64,000 nucleotides of DNA, from positions 62,001 to 126,000 of the forward strand of contig CAUWAG010000008.1 of assembly GCA_963556695.1 (NCBI GenBank). Direction: 5' to 3'. Shown piece by piece: positions 1-10,276 of the stretch; position 1 is the stretch's first letter, and every line of letters starts with the position of its first letter. This stretch comes from Anthostomella pinea. Lineage: Eukaryota > Ascomycota > Sordariomycetes > Xylariales > Xylariaceae. The notes under the pieces were generated by a model. It was not told where the DNA came from and did not search any database. It saw nothing but the letters and a program-made list of their open reading frames with translations. A program made the position numbers and the translations under genes.

Positions 1-4
1 TCCA

Positions 5-523
5 TCAAGCAGTGGGCCTAGATTGTCGGGGCTTCTTGCCCACTGTTCTGACACAGCCTTGGATTATGTTGATCAAACTCTGCGTAAAGGCATCTACCTG
101 GCCAGGGGATGCACCCAGCCGGGGGAGCTTATAAATCCTATTTTGGACATTATTCACCAGCTCTTGTAGTTTATCGTCCGGGACTATCCACCGATTAGCC
201 TTGGGGACCCGGTCCAGGTCTCCCTGAACTGGGACAACTATTCGTAATGTCTCATGATCTGAAGTGCACTGGAGTGCATCATTTACTGAGGCTTCGGCCA
301 TGGGGACATCTGAGAAAACCAGATCTAGTACATTTCTGTTATCATGTGTTGGGACATCTGGTTCAGAAATCAGATCCAGTCTGTGATCTGCCATAGTCTG
401 TGCAAGTATAGCATTACCATGATATCCTGGATTGCTTGAGTCCCTGGATGTATCGCTAGCATTGAAATCTCCGGCTATGACACAGCCAAAGGGTGGAGTC
501 CATACTTCTAGAATGTCATCCAC
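5..523 (-). pseudogene. LINE ORF2 fragment, endonuclease/exonuclease/phosphatase domain
   Basis: An open frame of 172 codons covers the C-terminal half of an APE-type endonuclease. GDFNAS (metal-binding Asp/Asn) and the SDHE signature (catalytic Asp/His) are both present at suitable spacing. The N-terminal half continues in another frame around 530-800 with internal stops. The domain would nick target DNA for target-primed reverse transcription, but the ORF is clearly interrupted. Confidence 0.8.
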
Positions 524-912
524 TTCCTGTGGGTTATGGCATGGTCAGTAGACGCTGGCAAATGTAATACCTTGTACCTTGACCTAAGTGATATCTCGTG
601 TAACGTAAGGCCGAAATTGATCCGCTTAAAGATATTTTCTCACATAGATGAGAGATCTGGGCCGTGTACTGTCGCTGTCCCAGGAATCTACTGAGGAATA
701 TATATCGTAATTGGGGGGTGTCTTTATTCCCATTCTCTTGCCTGGTGGTATATCAACCTAGGGCTCTTGCATCAAAATGATATATGTTTTTTCTTCTTTG
801 TAATCAGCCAGGTTGATGGCTAACTCTGTAGGGCCTGTACTCTTTTGTCCTCTTGCTGTATTTACAGAATGGATGACTAGATGCCCATGTCAATGTGTTT
901 CGTTTGATGTAC

Positions 913-2524
913 CTAATATTGACTGACAATAATGGTGTCGGCATCTCTGGGATGAGCTGTATCTGTTGTATCGATTTGTATTGTGGTGTTTTTGTTATTG
1001 TTGCTAGGTGTTGACCCAGCTTGGTTTCTGTCTGTTTCATTAAAGGCCCTAGATCTGGCTCTTTTTCCGGCCAGCCTTATTTCCTGGATTTGCTCCCATG
1101 TGTGCTTATGGATGATACCTTTCACGACCTTGGGGCGTGCAGGGCATTTGTCGAAATCAGCAGCATAATGCCCCTTGCAGTTGACGTATTTTGGGATTGA
1201 TTTTTCACAATCCCCCTGGTGTACTGCGCTGGCGCAGTGTGCACATACTTGTTTTTCGCATCGGTAATTCCTACCATGGTATCTGAAACAGCTTGCACAC
1301 TGGTGAACCTTGGGGGTGTGTTGAATATGCCTTGAGGTCATTGAATGGGCAAAAAGCGTGAATGGTTTCCTTGCTGCACTGGACAGAGAGATTATTCACG
1401 TGGTTTCTGGATCAGAATTAGTCGTGTTCTTGGGAGTATGCACCTCAGAGGTCTGTCGCCTGTTTGGCCTTCAATTTCATCGGCAACAACAGTGTCAGTA
1501 ATATCGATTATGAACCTTTCTGCACTGATGACCTTTCTTGGGCATCCATCGACCTTATAGTGATGCCAGACTGTGTGGGTCTCAATCTTTTGTGCCTTAA
1601 GAATGTCAGTAATTTCTTCTTGAAAGGCCAGGAGCTTGGCCTGAGTTGGTTTGTCCCTTGGGTGTAAGGTAAATCCGGAGGGGCACCGGGTCACTTCTCT
1701 AAGCTCTTGAGGGTGGAGCTTAAGTCTTCTGTTCAGTGTAGACTTTATTCCCTTAGGCTCTAGGTGGCTATTATCTATGCGGACAAAGACCCGGAGATCA
1801 TCCTGTTTCTTCTTCAGTTGGTTGGCAGTAATAAGGGCGCCAGGCTGTGTTTTTTTCATGGTAATGTTGACTGTCCGTGGATGCTGTCGTTGGCTAGAGG
1901 AGACAGCTTGGGCGAAGGTCATGGTGGGCTTCACCATTCCTATCCCCCCAGAAATAGTCTTCTTTTGGGCGGATCTCGGGTTTCTAGCCACTTATTTAGG
2001 CATTTAGAAAAAAAAGCGCTGAATTTCTTAGCATAAGAGTATAATTCGGTTCCAGCTTTCTTAGGTGTCTTATCAACTGTTGCAGTACACTCCTGAAACA
2101 TTGTCATCCTGGCTTTATAGAGGTGCTTGTCTTTAGCCAGTATTTTGGCAACTTGGTCCTGGCACTCTGAGGAAGAGGCTTTATTCCCTGTATTGCATGT
2201 AATGGCTTGGTCTGTAGAGATTTTATTCAATTAAGGTCATTTCATTCTAGTGGTGCTGCTGTCATTAATATTTCGGGATTTTTCTTTTAGAGGGGAAATA
2301 ATAGTGAAGTCAGCCTCAGAGACCTGTGACAAGCTGCTGCTGATGTCGTCAAGCAGCGCCTGGTAGAGCCTGCTCGGAGTTGCCGGGCTGTATGTCTTTC
2401 TGGGGGCCGGGGATTTGAGCACGCCGCCGGTGGTCGTCTTTAGGACGGCCACGGGCGTGTTTAGAGGCCCGTCGTGGAAGGGTGCTATCCGGCTTGTAAG
2501 AAAAGTTCTCTTATATCTTAGCAA
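913..2524 (-). pseudogene. LINE ORF1 (gag-like, zinc-knuckle protein), frameshifted
   Basis: Four overlapping pieces in three frames together resemble a LINE ORF1 product: a low-complexity N-terminus (2237-2524), a Lys-rich middle (1940-2230), an RNA-binding-like part (1392-1991) and a C-terminal Cys-rich zinc-knuckle segment (913-1341). At least one stop and two frame changes separate them, so no functional protein can be made. Confidence 0.75.
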
Positions 2525-2530
2525 AGATAG

Positions 2531-3906
2531 TCAGTTACTGAGAGAAGTGCCTACTTTAGTGCAGATATCGAGGTTGCGCCCTAACAGCGGGGCGCCAAGA
2601 AAAATAGTTGTTTTTGTATGGTTGTGTGTGCGCCTTATAGGTTAGACGGCTCGTCACAGGAACCCTGCCAGCGCCGCAGCTTACTTTCGGTCGTAACCGG
2701 TTCTGGTGCTCTATAAATAGGCTCGTGCCCTCCAGATGACGGTGATGATGGATGCCTCTGAGACGGGTGGTAAGAGCAGAGAAACATACCAAAGCTTGTT
2801 CACTCACCTTCGTTGGGAAAGCTCTCCCGGGGCGTGTAAATCCAGAATTACTGACTACTCGTCTTTACTGGTGGTTCCCCCGTGGATGGTGAGTTTCTTG
2901 GGCCACGAGGGTACGTCAATGTGTAGGTTGCTGTAGCTCTGTAAGGTGGTTCTTGGTACCAAGGTGTGTGCACAGGTGGGTTATGGTAGGGTGTTGGGAG
3001 AAAGAAATGGTTAAGGCAGATGGTGCACTGTCTTGATGACGAGGATGGGCAAGGTGCAGCGGCTCTGTCAGGTGCCACGATACTGACAGCAGACTCCTAA
3101 GCGCATGAAGCATGACAGAATTCGTCCTTAAACTATTCAACTGCACGTGAGCCGAACCCAACCCAGATTGACTTTCTCTTGGCTGGTACTGTCACAGTCC
3201 GACTGCTAATGACTCCAGGAATGACTTTGTCGATGTACGCGAAGACAAGAAAAAACTATGAAGCTAGCTAGAAGACAAGAACAGGTATATATAGGGGTTG
3301 ACCCGTGGGGCTGTGGTGTTGTTTTCTAGTGCCGTGACAGGTACCGTCGGTCCCTCGCCTCATCCCCAGGAAAGAGGAGGGAAGCTCAGGTCATACGTTA
3401 GACAGCACTCGTCCGACGCAGCATTTTGCGCAGGAGGGAAGCCAGAGCAATTGATTGTCAGCAAGCAGAGACACGTTCCAGACCACAAGGCTATTCATGT
3501 TCTCCTTTCTATAGCGACAGCAAGTAAACCTCCGCCATGGTCGCAGTCCTTCCATGGGACAACCTCCAACACAGATATTGGTGAATGCACCAGCTGCTAG
3601 CTCGCAGGGCACCACGGCATTTGATCAAAGAATTTCGATGCCATGATGTTCGTATCTTTCCCAAAGATGCCGAATGCGGAACTGATTGTCTTTTCGGGGT
3701 CCGTCAACGGTCGGCCCCTTCTTTGTCTTACACTAATCACATTCCAACCTACCGGAAATGTCCAGAATACTAGCTAGTACCCATGTTCTTTGATGTAAAG
3801 CAATTGATTGTATTGCAAAAGCCCGCTACCCGTCCAAGGTTGTCAGCGCCTGACTGATCTTCTCACCACATCGAAAGCTCAAATAACCCAGTGCCATCAT
3901 AGCGCC
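2531..3906. other. Intergenic stretch, no supported gene
   Basis: Only short reading frames without domain or splice support. It may include LINE 5' untranslated DNA to about 2800. A TATA-like TATATATAG lies near 3285-3293, but no convincing ORF follows it. Confidence 0.5.
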
Positions 3907-4646
3907 ATGGCCGTCGAAGACCACAGTCTGTTGACTGAGGCGAAAGCCTTTGAGCAACGATTAGGCTCTACTGTGCAAGCTGGCGTATCATTTGCCCTTG
4001 ATACTGTAGCCAAGGTAGGTGTCCATGATGGCAGCGCACCCATGTGTACTTGCTAAGGAAGGCAAGTTGGCTAACAAACTTTGGCGCTGTAGCTCGATGG
4101 CATCAAAGCAGCTACCGAGGGCATCCAATACAATACTAAGCAGTTATTCTTTTGGACTTCGACGATCATCATCTCCTTCGCGGCCCTCTTCCTCATCGAC
4201 CAGCTCGTCAGGCTGAAGCGCCAACTGCAAACTTTGAACGAGTACCAGGCGACATTTCAAGCCTTCTGGGAGCAGGACAGGGAGGATGAGAGACTGGAAA
4301 GGAACAGACGGAACCAAGCAGCGAATGAGAGAGCAAGGAACAGAACCCGCACACCGCGACAAGTAGCAGAGGCACGAGCCGCACAAGAAGCACAAGCCGT
4401 ACGAGGTTAGTAGTGAACTGGCAGGGCCTCTTAGACGATGGCAAATAATCTATCAATGCTGACTGCCTTGTAGAAAGGGACGAACTCGCGAGGCAGCTAG
4501 CTGCGCCATACACCGTCGAGGAAATCAACGCGGCACTCAATGACGCACCACCAGATGGCACACCGGAGTTTTATGACTGGATGGATAACGGAGGTCCTAT
4601 AGCAAATCATATTCGAGATAAAATGTACGAGCCACCTGAACAGTAG
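3907..4646 (+). CDS. Hypothetical single-pass membrane coiled-coil protein
   Basis: Three exons, 3907-4014, 4093-4405 and 4474-4646, joined by two GT-AG introns with GCTAAC and GCTGAC branch-point sequences, give a 197-residue protein in one frame. The start is chosen at GCCATGG because of its Kozak context; an in-frame ATG exists at 3808. A hydrophobic segment (about residues 54-70, LFFWTSTIIISFAALFLI) is followed by a long charged helix rich in Glu, Arg, Gln and Ala, probably a coiled coil, and a short acidic tail. There is no signal peptide. Topology is consistent with a membrane-anchored adaptor, but I do not recognise a family and assign no function. Confidence 0.75.
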
Positions 4647-5093
4647 CGGTGGTACCTAGGAGATGGTTGCGAGCGGGATGACCAAGCGTCGTACCGTTAG
4701 CTGTGGGCTATGGGTAAATCAGGGATTGACCGATGGTAGCCGACTTGTGCTTTTGGCATTGAGACGCGGAGATACTTGGTTAGTGAGAAGTAAGAGACGG
4801 AAACGGCAACTGCGTCGTAAATGTCAAAGAATAAGAATAAGGATCATCCATACGTCAGCTAGCCTACATCAATCTCATACGGCAATTGCTTTGTTGTATC
4901 CATTGACATAGAACAGTTCCCATGTCCAACTGGGCAGTCAAAGGCCTTTGACATACTTTGCATCACTGACCCCCTTAATTCTTCTCATTCGTAACAAGGC
5001 CCTTGTGTCCTGGCTTGGTACGAGGAACAATACCATTGTTTGACCCAACACAGTTACCTTTCAGCATGAAGGCGTCGAGATGGCCAGGACTCA
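4647..5093. other. Intergenic stretch, nothing recognised
   Basis: No ORF with support. It contains the 3' flank of the membrane coiled-coil gene and the upstream region of the 65-codon gene. Confidence 0.5.
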
Positions 5094-5100
5094 TATATAA
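5094..5100 (+). promoter_or_regulatory. TATA box of the 65-codon gene
   Basis: TATATAA lies about 150 bp upstream of the ATG at 5250. The intervening DNA is rich in CA/AAC and pyrimidine tracts, like a fungal 5' leader of a well-expressed gene. Confidence 0.55.
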
Positions 5101-5249
5101 GTGATGGTGAGCACCAACCTTCGGGCCTTCTCTTCTCCTCCTCATCATCATCTTCATCACCACACAAACCAGGCTCCTAACCAGAACCTGAACCTGAACC
5201 TAACAAATCAAACAACTATCTTCATCGCCAACTTACTATTACAGCAGCA

Positions 5250-5447
5250 ATGGGTATCTTCCAGTCTCCAATCCCTGCGATGGTCGTCTTCGGCCGAGGC
5301 ACATACGACACCACTGGCAAGCCCCCGCCTCCCAAGCCCAAGGCTCCGGAGTCGTCCGAGGACTTTGAGGCGCGCGACTTTGGTCGTGGTTCTTATGACA
5401 CGACGGACACAAAGCCCAAGCCCGCGCCCACGAAGCCGACGAAGTAA
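5250..5447 (+). CDS. Small proline/lysine-rich protein with a duplicated FGRG(T/S)YDTT motif
   Basis: An intronless 65-residue ORF preceded by a TATA box and an A/C-rich leader, with a purine-rich ATG context (GCAATGG). The sequence holds two imperfect copies of one unit: FGRGTYDTT followed by a Pro/Lys stretch (residues 14 onward) and FGRGSYDTT followed by another Pro/Lys stretch (about residue 44 onward), separated by an acidic SSEDFEARD linker. No signal peptide, membrane segment or dibasic processing site is seen. The protein is probably disordered. I do not recognise the family. Leader structure and internal repeat argue for a real gene rather than chance. Confidence 0.65.
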   Translation: MGIFQSPIPAMVVFGRGTYDTTGKPPPPKPKAPESSEDFEARDFGRGSYDTTDTKPKPAPTKPTK

Positions 5448-5600
5448 GAGTAAGTAAGAGCAGCCTTCGCACATTCTTTTCCTGTCATTTGTAAGTTTTA
5501 GCTCGCAGCGGTCTGCGAGGAGTTGTAGCAATATAATCTCTTACTAGGCCGCAAATAGTACACCATCTATCCTACACTGTATCGTGAAACATGTGATTTG

Positions 5601-7161
5601 TTATACATGAGCGTCATCGTCTCTGTTCCATTCCAGCCTGTTTAAAAATCGGGCCCTGTCGGTGACCCAGTTACTCATCAACCTCCATTCAATGAGGCTT
5701 GCTGGCGTGTTATAGTAGCACCGCGGTAGCGTGAGGTCGGTTGCGGAAGCTGTTGTAGCCACAGGTTCGCCGCCTCCATGTTTTGCGCAGTCGATCAGTG
5801 CCTTATAGTACGGCTGTGTCGTATGTTAGCATGGGTTTCGCTACAGTGTAGACAATGTGAAGCTGCGTACCAGGAGTTGTAGGCCATGTTTGGTGATCTT
5901 CTGGTAGTACTGAGGGTCCTTGTTGACAGTCCAGGGCAGGTTGCAGTTCAGAGCCTCCTCCTTGCACCACGAGTATGCTTGGCCCGTGAACGCGCTGATG
6001 AGATACCAACAGTAGCCCTCGATCCGATACTGGCCCGTACCTGTGCAAGCATCCTGCTTGATACTCGTATCGCCGACAAGGCGCGTCAGCGTGGTGTTCA
6101 CCGCCATGTCGACTATCTTCTTCCGTAAAAGCTGGGTAAGACCGTCTAGCTGCTGCCTGTTAGCCATGTTGTCATCATCGACAAGCCATACGCCGTTACT
6201 GTAGTAGTTGGCTATAGGGGTCCTGTATACCACCATCATGTCGCTAGGTGGCGCAAGGCGCGTTGGTGTCGCCTTTACCAGTCATTGCAATTTGCAAAGT
6301 CTCGTCCAGTGATTTGCTTAACATCTCGAAGGCCTGGACGAGCCACTCTGAAATGGTCTGGTAGTCCATCTCGTACTCCCAATGCGGAACCAAGGCCCCG
6401 GTGCAGAGCCCTGTGGCCAATATAAACAAGCCGCGGTACTGGCCAACCACCTGGGTATCGTCAGTCATCCCACCGAGCTTGCGATGGGATGGGCCACACG
6501 TACATCGGCCACTGTGGTGGTACCACTCACGATGGCGCAGGCCACGGCAAAGGACTTGATGGTCGCTTTGGTTCCGTCGACTTCGTGCATGAAATCCTCT
6601 TTGATCACATTGTACGCCATGTCGTTGATGACTCCGCCGTCGGCGATACGATCACGAGAATAGGCGGTCCTGCAATCCCTGAACGGCCTTGAACACTAAG
6701 AACGCGTTTTGCGCATCCTCGTCCGATAAACCCCCACGTCCCAACAGCTCTGTACAGTCGTCGGGGACGTCGCAGTTCCCACCGACCATGCTACAGCCAT
6801 CTAGACTGCTAGGCCCCTTTTCCGGAAAGAGCTTCTCCACAGTCTGCTGAGCCAATTCGCTTGACCTCCTGGAGACGCGTCAACACCACCCTCTCGGCTG
6901 AGTTCGCCTAGACTGCCTACCTTCCTGGATGAATTTATCCAAAAACTTCCCCGCGGGCGCCCATACCTTCGAGACAGCCTCGGGCGTACTCGTGTCGATA
7001 TCCGGGCTGCATATCTTTGAGTCATCCCGTGGCTATTGGATTGAGTTGGCGTCCCGGGCGTATCCAACTTGGACGCGTTCGGGATGGAGAGTGGTGCAGT
7101 GAGCGCAGAATTTGAGCGCTGACAGCGATAGCAAAAGGCGGCCGTAAGACTGCTCCAGCAT
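5601..7161 (-). pseudogene. Damaged paralogue of the presumed secreted protein at 56045-57738
   Basis: Read right to left: ATG at 7161 with a hydrophobic N-terminus, then coding blocks about 7161-6921, 6868-6531, 6450-6279, 6211-5871 and 5813-5601, ending in TAA at 5601-5603. Introns 6451-6530 (GTGAGT...CCCAG with a CTGAC branch point), 6212-6278 and 5814-5870 are convincing. The blocks align by eye with the intact gene at 56045-57738: KFLDKFIQE with RFLDDWLTK, IAMT with VAMT, ANYYSNGVWL with AKYFDAGRWL, and a C-terminal CYYN with CFYN. Problems are an in-frame TAG at 7033-7035, a first junction (6869-6920) that does not keep frame with its obvious splice sites, and a one-base shift near 6655. 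It is probably a pseudogene, though unusual short introns or sequence errors could explain part of this. Function unknown. Confidence 0.6.
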
Positions 7162-8048
7162 GATGGCGTACCGTGACGTGCAGATACAGGAAAAGGGAAA
7201 ATTGATAAGTGTTGATCGACTCGATAGTACAGCTCAACTATATAGTCGCGAGTCACACTCGGTACACACCACGAGTTGTCCTCCATTTACACCATCATAA
7301 CTGAGAAGGCGACGGTTAGCCACATAAGGTGGCGACTGGCGACCTGAGATCCACGTGGGCGGTTTGCGATTTATTTTTTGCTCGGTAAGGCCGTGACTTA
7401 TAGCATATGTGCGGGTAGCCAAGATTATGGCGGGAACCGATACACAAAAGGATGACAACTCCACGCCGCCATCCACACTCTCTCGAGCTAAGCAGTTCAA
7501 CCTACCATAAAATTGAAGGCATCGGCGGAGTTGACAAATGCCTAAGTAGGCAGCCGAGGCCAGCAAACAGCAAGCAGCAAGACAACTCATCCTCTGTCGA
7601 ATAGTGTCGGGTGTCTATGTAAACCAGGACGCCCCAATACCTCGACCCTTATAAGAGAGGTGCCGTATACCAGTTCTTTTACTACAGCTGACAGCCGCAG
7701 CGCTGCAAGGCTTACGTATCTTCATCGAAGCAGGATGTAAGCCAAGCTTGAGACCCGTATTCAAGCTGCTATTGTAGGCTCCTGCTCCTGCTGCATACAT
7801 CACCGAGCCGCAGTTGCCCGGCAGTAAAGAAGGGCCAGTCGGCCCAATTGTAACCTGATCAAGGGTAATCCCAAGAATACGCGTCTGCACAGGCCTAGTC
7901 CGCGCGATTCTTCAAATTAAGGTATACAAATGTATCAGCCGCTTGATGACATGCCTGCAGGATCTAGCCGCCCAGCCCGGTTTGCAGATGACGTGCTGAA
8001 TGCGGCGACGACCCGGCTGGCTTGATAAGGCGACAGACATTCATTGGC
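7162..8048. other. Intergenic stretch, no supported gene
   Basis: A TATA-like CTATATAG (minus strand, about 7238-7245) may serve the damaged gene starting at 7161. Short ORFs at 7234-7590 and 7615-7890 show no domain, start context or splice support. Confidence 0.5.
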
Positions 8049-8050
8049 TA

Positions 8051-10274
8051 CCATGACCCACCCCCTAACGGGACACACCCCCCACCGGGACAGCCAAACC
8101 CCACCATCACCACCAAAATACCCCCTTACTCACTTACACGCAATTGAGGCTGTATATGCCCAAAGAAATCAACAAAATTATCATTCTGTGGTGTTGAGGC
8201 TCCTCAATCCACGTATCTAGCTGGCGCCCTAATTGACCGACCGCTTCTCGTCACCTGGGGCTCTGCAACAGGGGCTTCTTCACCCTCCTCAGCCTCCTCA
8301 ACCTCTTCCTCCTCCTCACCCTTATCTTTAACAACCTCTGGCTCTGCTTCTGACTCTAAAGACTCTATAACCACGGCCCTTAACGGGTCACCCCCCTGGG
8401 CCAATATCTCAGCCATATTCATGAACTTCCGGTTCGGATTTGGGACCTTCTTCCTCTTCTTGGGCCGTAGCCGCTCTAGTTCAGCCTCCAGGGCCTTGAT
8501 CTAATGATCTTTTAGGGCCAGCTCCGTCTCCTGGTTCTCGAAGGCGTGGGAGATCTTCCTGAATTTCAGCCGAGTGGCTGGGGAGCGGTTCTTTGTGAAA
8601 TCTATGATCTGTCGGCTTGTGGTAGGGGTCCGCTGGTCTTCTGGCTCTGAGTCTTTAACTTCCTCTGGCTCCGGGGTCTTTCTTTTGTCCTCCTGGATTT
8701 CTGGGTGTTTTAAACACTTCCTGCGGCTAACTAGGTAGCACCCTGTCACTCGGAAGCCCGAGAGGATATTCGGCTTAGAAAAAGCCTTGTCCTTAGCCTG
8801 AGAATAACAGCGGATGAAGTTGATCTTATCCACGGGCGAGGTATTTATGAGAGAATTTAATTGCGAAAGAAATCTCTGGTAGTAGGCTTTGAGCGCGTTA
8901 TATGGTCCGTTATCTAGTGTTTGCATGCCGTGGCTGGTATAGGCTGGGAAAAAACAAAGCAAGATGTTGGCAAAATAACACCGCAACATGAACTCGTCCT
9001 GTTAGTTATACAGTTAGTCAACTGATTAAATAACCCCTAAAAAATAAATAACGTACGGAAGTATGGCTACCATGGCCATCTAGTATCAAAAGGATCGGCT
9101 CTGCCTGGTCTTCCCCTCGTACAGCATCCACCTAGGGTAGGAAAACGTGGTCTAACCATAGGCACGCAATCTCGTTACTGGTCCAGCCGTTATCTGACGT
9201 TATGTAGTACCAACCCGCAATTTTGCGGAATTCTTTGATGAACCATTGGGCCTGGAGATCTTTTCTTTTGAAAATTATGCCTGGTTTGAGAACTTTTCCC
9301 CTGGCTGAGATGACTTTGATAAAGGAGGTCCAGCCACGCCCCTTGGGACTCTTTAGGAAGGCTTTCATAGTCTCAGAATTTCTTAAGACTAGGGAATCGA
9401 TGCCTATAGGGGTTAGCTAGTTAATTGACAGGATAGGGGTAAATAGGGGGTTAAAAGACTAACCAAAACCCGACATGATGCCGCCCTTATCGACATTGTA
9501 CGTATTTTCTGGCTTTACCCATTGATAACCCCCCAATATGTCAAAGAACCAGTTGACAGACTTAGGGGTAAACCCCTTAAACTGAGCGGATTCCATCCGC
9601 TTACCGATTTTAGTCTGGATGGTAGGGTTACGGCGTTTATAGCCCTCCATATAATTCGGGCCCAGTGGTGCGAAATCCCTCCCTTTTTTCAGCAGTTGTA
9701 CAATAATCTCCCACACGGCTGTGTGAGAAGGGGCAAGCCCTAGGGGCTCCTGGCGCAATATCCATTGAGCCACCTTACTCTCTTGTTGAGGGGAGAGTCT
9801 CTGCTTGCTAACCTGGGCCTCGGCTCGGGTGACTCTGCCGTTGATGCGTGCTGACAGCGTTTGCTTAGGGATGCCGTGTTTTTGGGCGGCTTTTCTCACA
9901 GACATGCCGTTATCTGTCACATCTAGCCAGGCATCCGCCATATTATCTTCAGTGTACGTGGGCGGAGGCATTATGGCTGGCTTCACGATGCTGTGGTGGC
10001 ATAAGGATCAGGGGCTCAGAGAGAGAATTCTATAGCAAATTTGTATTTAGGGGCGGGGCACGGAGGCTCCTAATCACTGATGCCGATGGCTGAAACTTCA
10101 CTAATCTACATCCGGCTAAACACCAAGAAAAGTGCTATCTAACCATCTAAAGAGCGTATAGATAGCCTCAAAGGGGGCTGTAATCCGTGTAAGTGAAGTA
10201 GAGGACTTTTGGTGGTGGTTGTGGGGTTTGGCTGTCCCGGTGGGGGGTGTGTCCCGTTAGGGGGTGGGGCATGG
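8051..10274 (-). mobile_element. pogo/Fot1-like DNA transposon with TIRs and TA target duplication
   Basis: A 2,224-bp element. Its ends are long inverted repeats of roughly 80 bp: the left end reads CCATGACCCACCCCCTAACG and the right end, reverse-complemented, CCATGCCCCACCCCCTAACG, with similarity continuing through an ACACACCCCCCACCGGGACA block. Both ends abut TA (8049-8050 and 10275-10276), the target-site duplication expected for Tc1/mariner-pogo elements. One transposase ORF on the minus strand fills the inside. The TIRs look well preserved, suggesting a fairly recent insertion, but the transposase carries stop codons. Confidence 0.93.
8204..9986 (-). pseudogene. pogo/Fot1-family DDE transposase with two in-frame stops
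   Basis: From ATG at 9986: an N-terminal psq-type helix-turn-helix (VTDNGMSVRKAAQKHGIPKQ), a CENP-B-like second DNA-binding part, then the DDE catalytic core. An intron of about 48 nt (donor near 9466, acceptor near 9419) and a second with donor GTACGT near 9056 and acceptor CTAACAG just before 9000 restore the frame. Core signatures seen are NVDKGGIMSGFG (first Asp), SDNGWTSNE and ILDGHGSH (second Asp). The C-terminus has a basic cluster (RPKKRKK) and an acidic tail ending at 8204. In-frame TAG codons lie at 9132-9134 and 8501-8503; CAG-to-TAG changes of the RIP type are a likely cause. It would catalyse cut-and-paste transposition if intact. Confidence 0.88.
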
Positions 10275-10276
10275 TA

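Larger units (their letters stand above)
1..2530 (-). mobile_element. Degenerate non-LTR retrotransposon (LINE), left part cut by window edge
   Basis: Read right to left, this is a LINE with an ORF1 (gag-like) followed by the start of ORF2. ORF1 pieces lie at 1940-2524, 1392-1991 and 913-1341 in different frames, with an in-frame stop at 2237-2239, so the ORF is broken by frameshifts. The 913-1341 piece carries several Cys/His knuckles (CASCFRYHGRNYRC, CAHCASAVHQGDC) typical of retroelement gag. From about 800 leftwards comes an apurinic-type endonuclease domain: a MQEP motif near 765-775, then GDFNASDT and a C-terminal SDHE motif in 5-523. The reverse transcriptase would lie left of position 1. 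The clade (Tad1/MGL-like) is inferred from layout, not established. Confidence 0.85.

Noticed and set aside
7615..7890. 91-codon minus-strand ORF with a Gly/Ser-rich sequence
   Set aside because: No domain, splice signal or promoter; not convincingly a gene or known transposon part.
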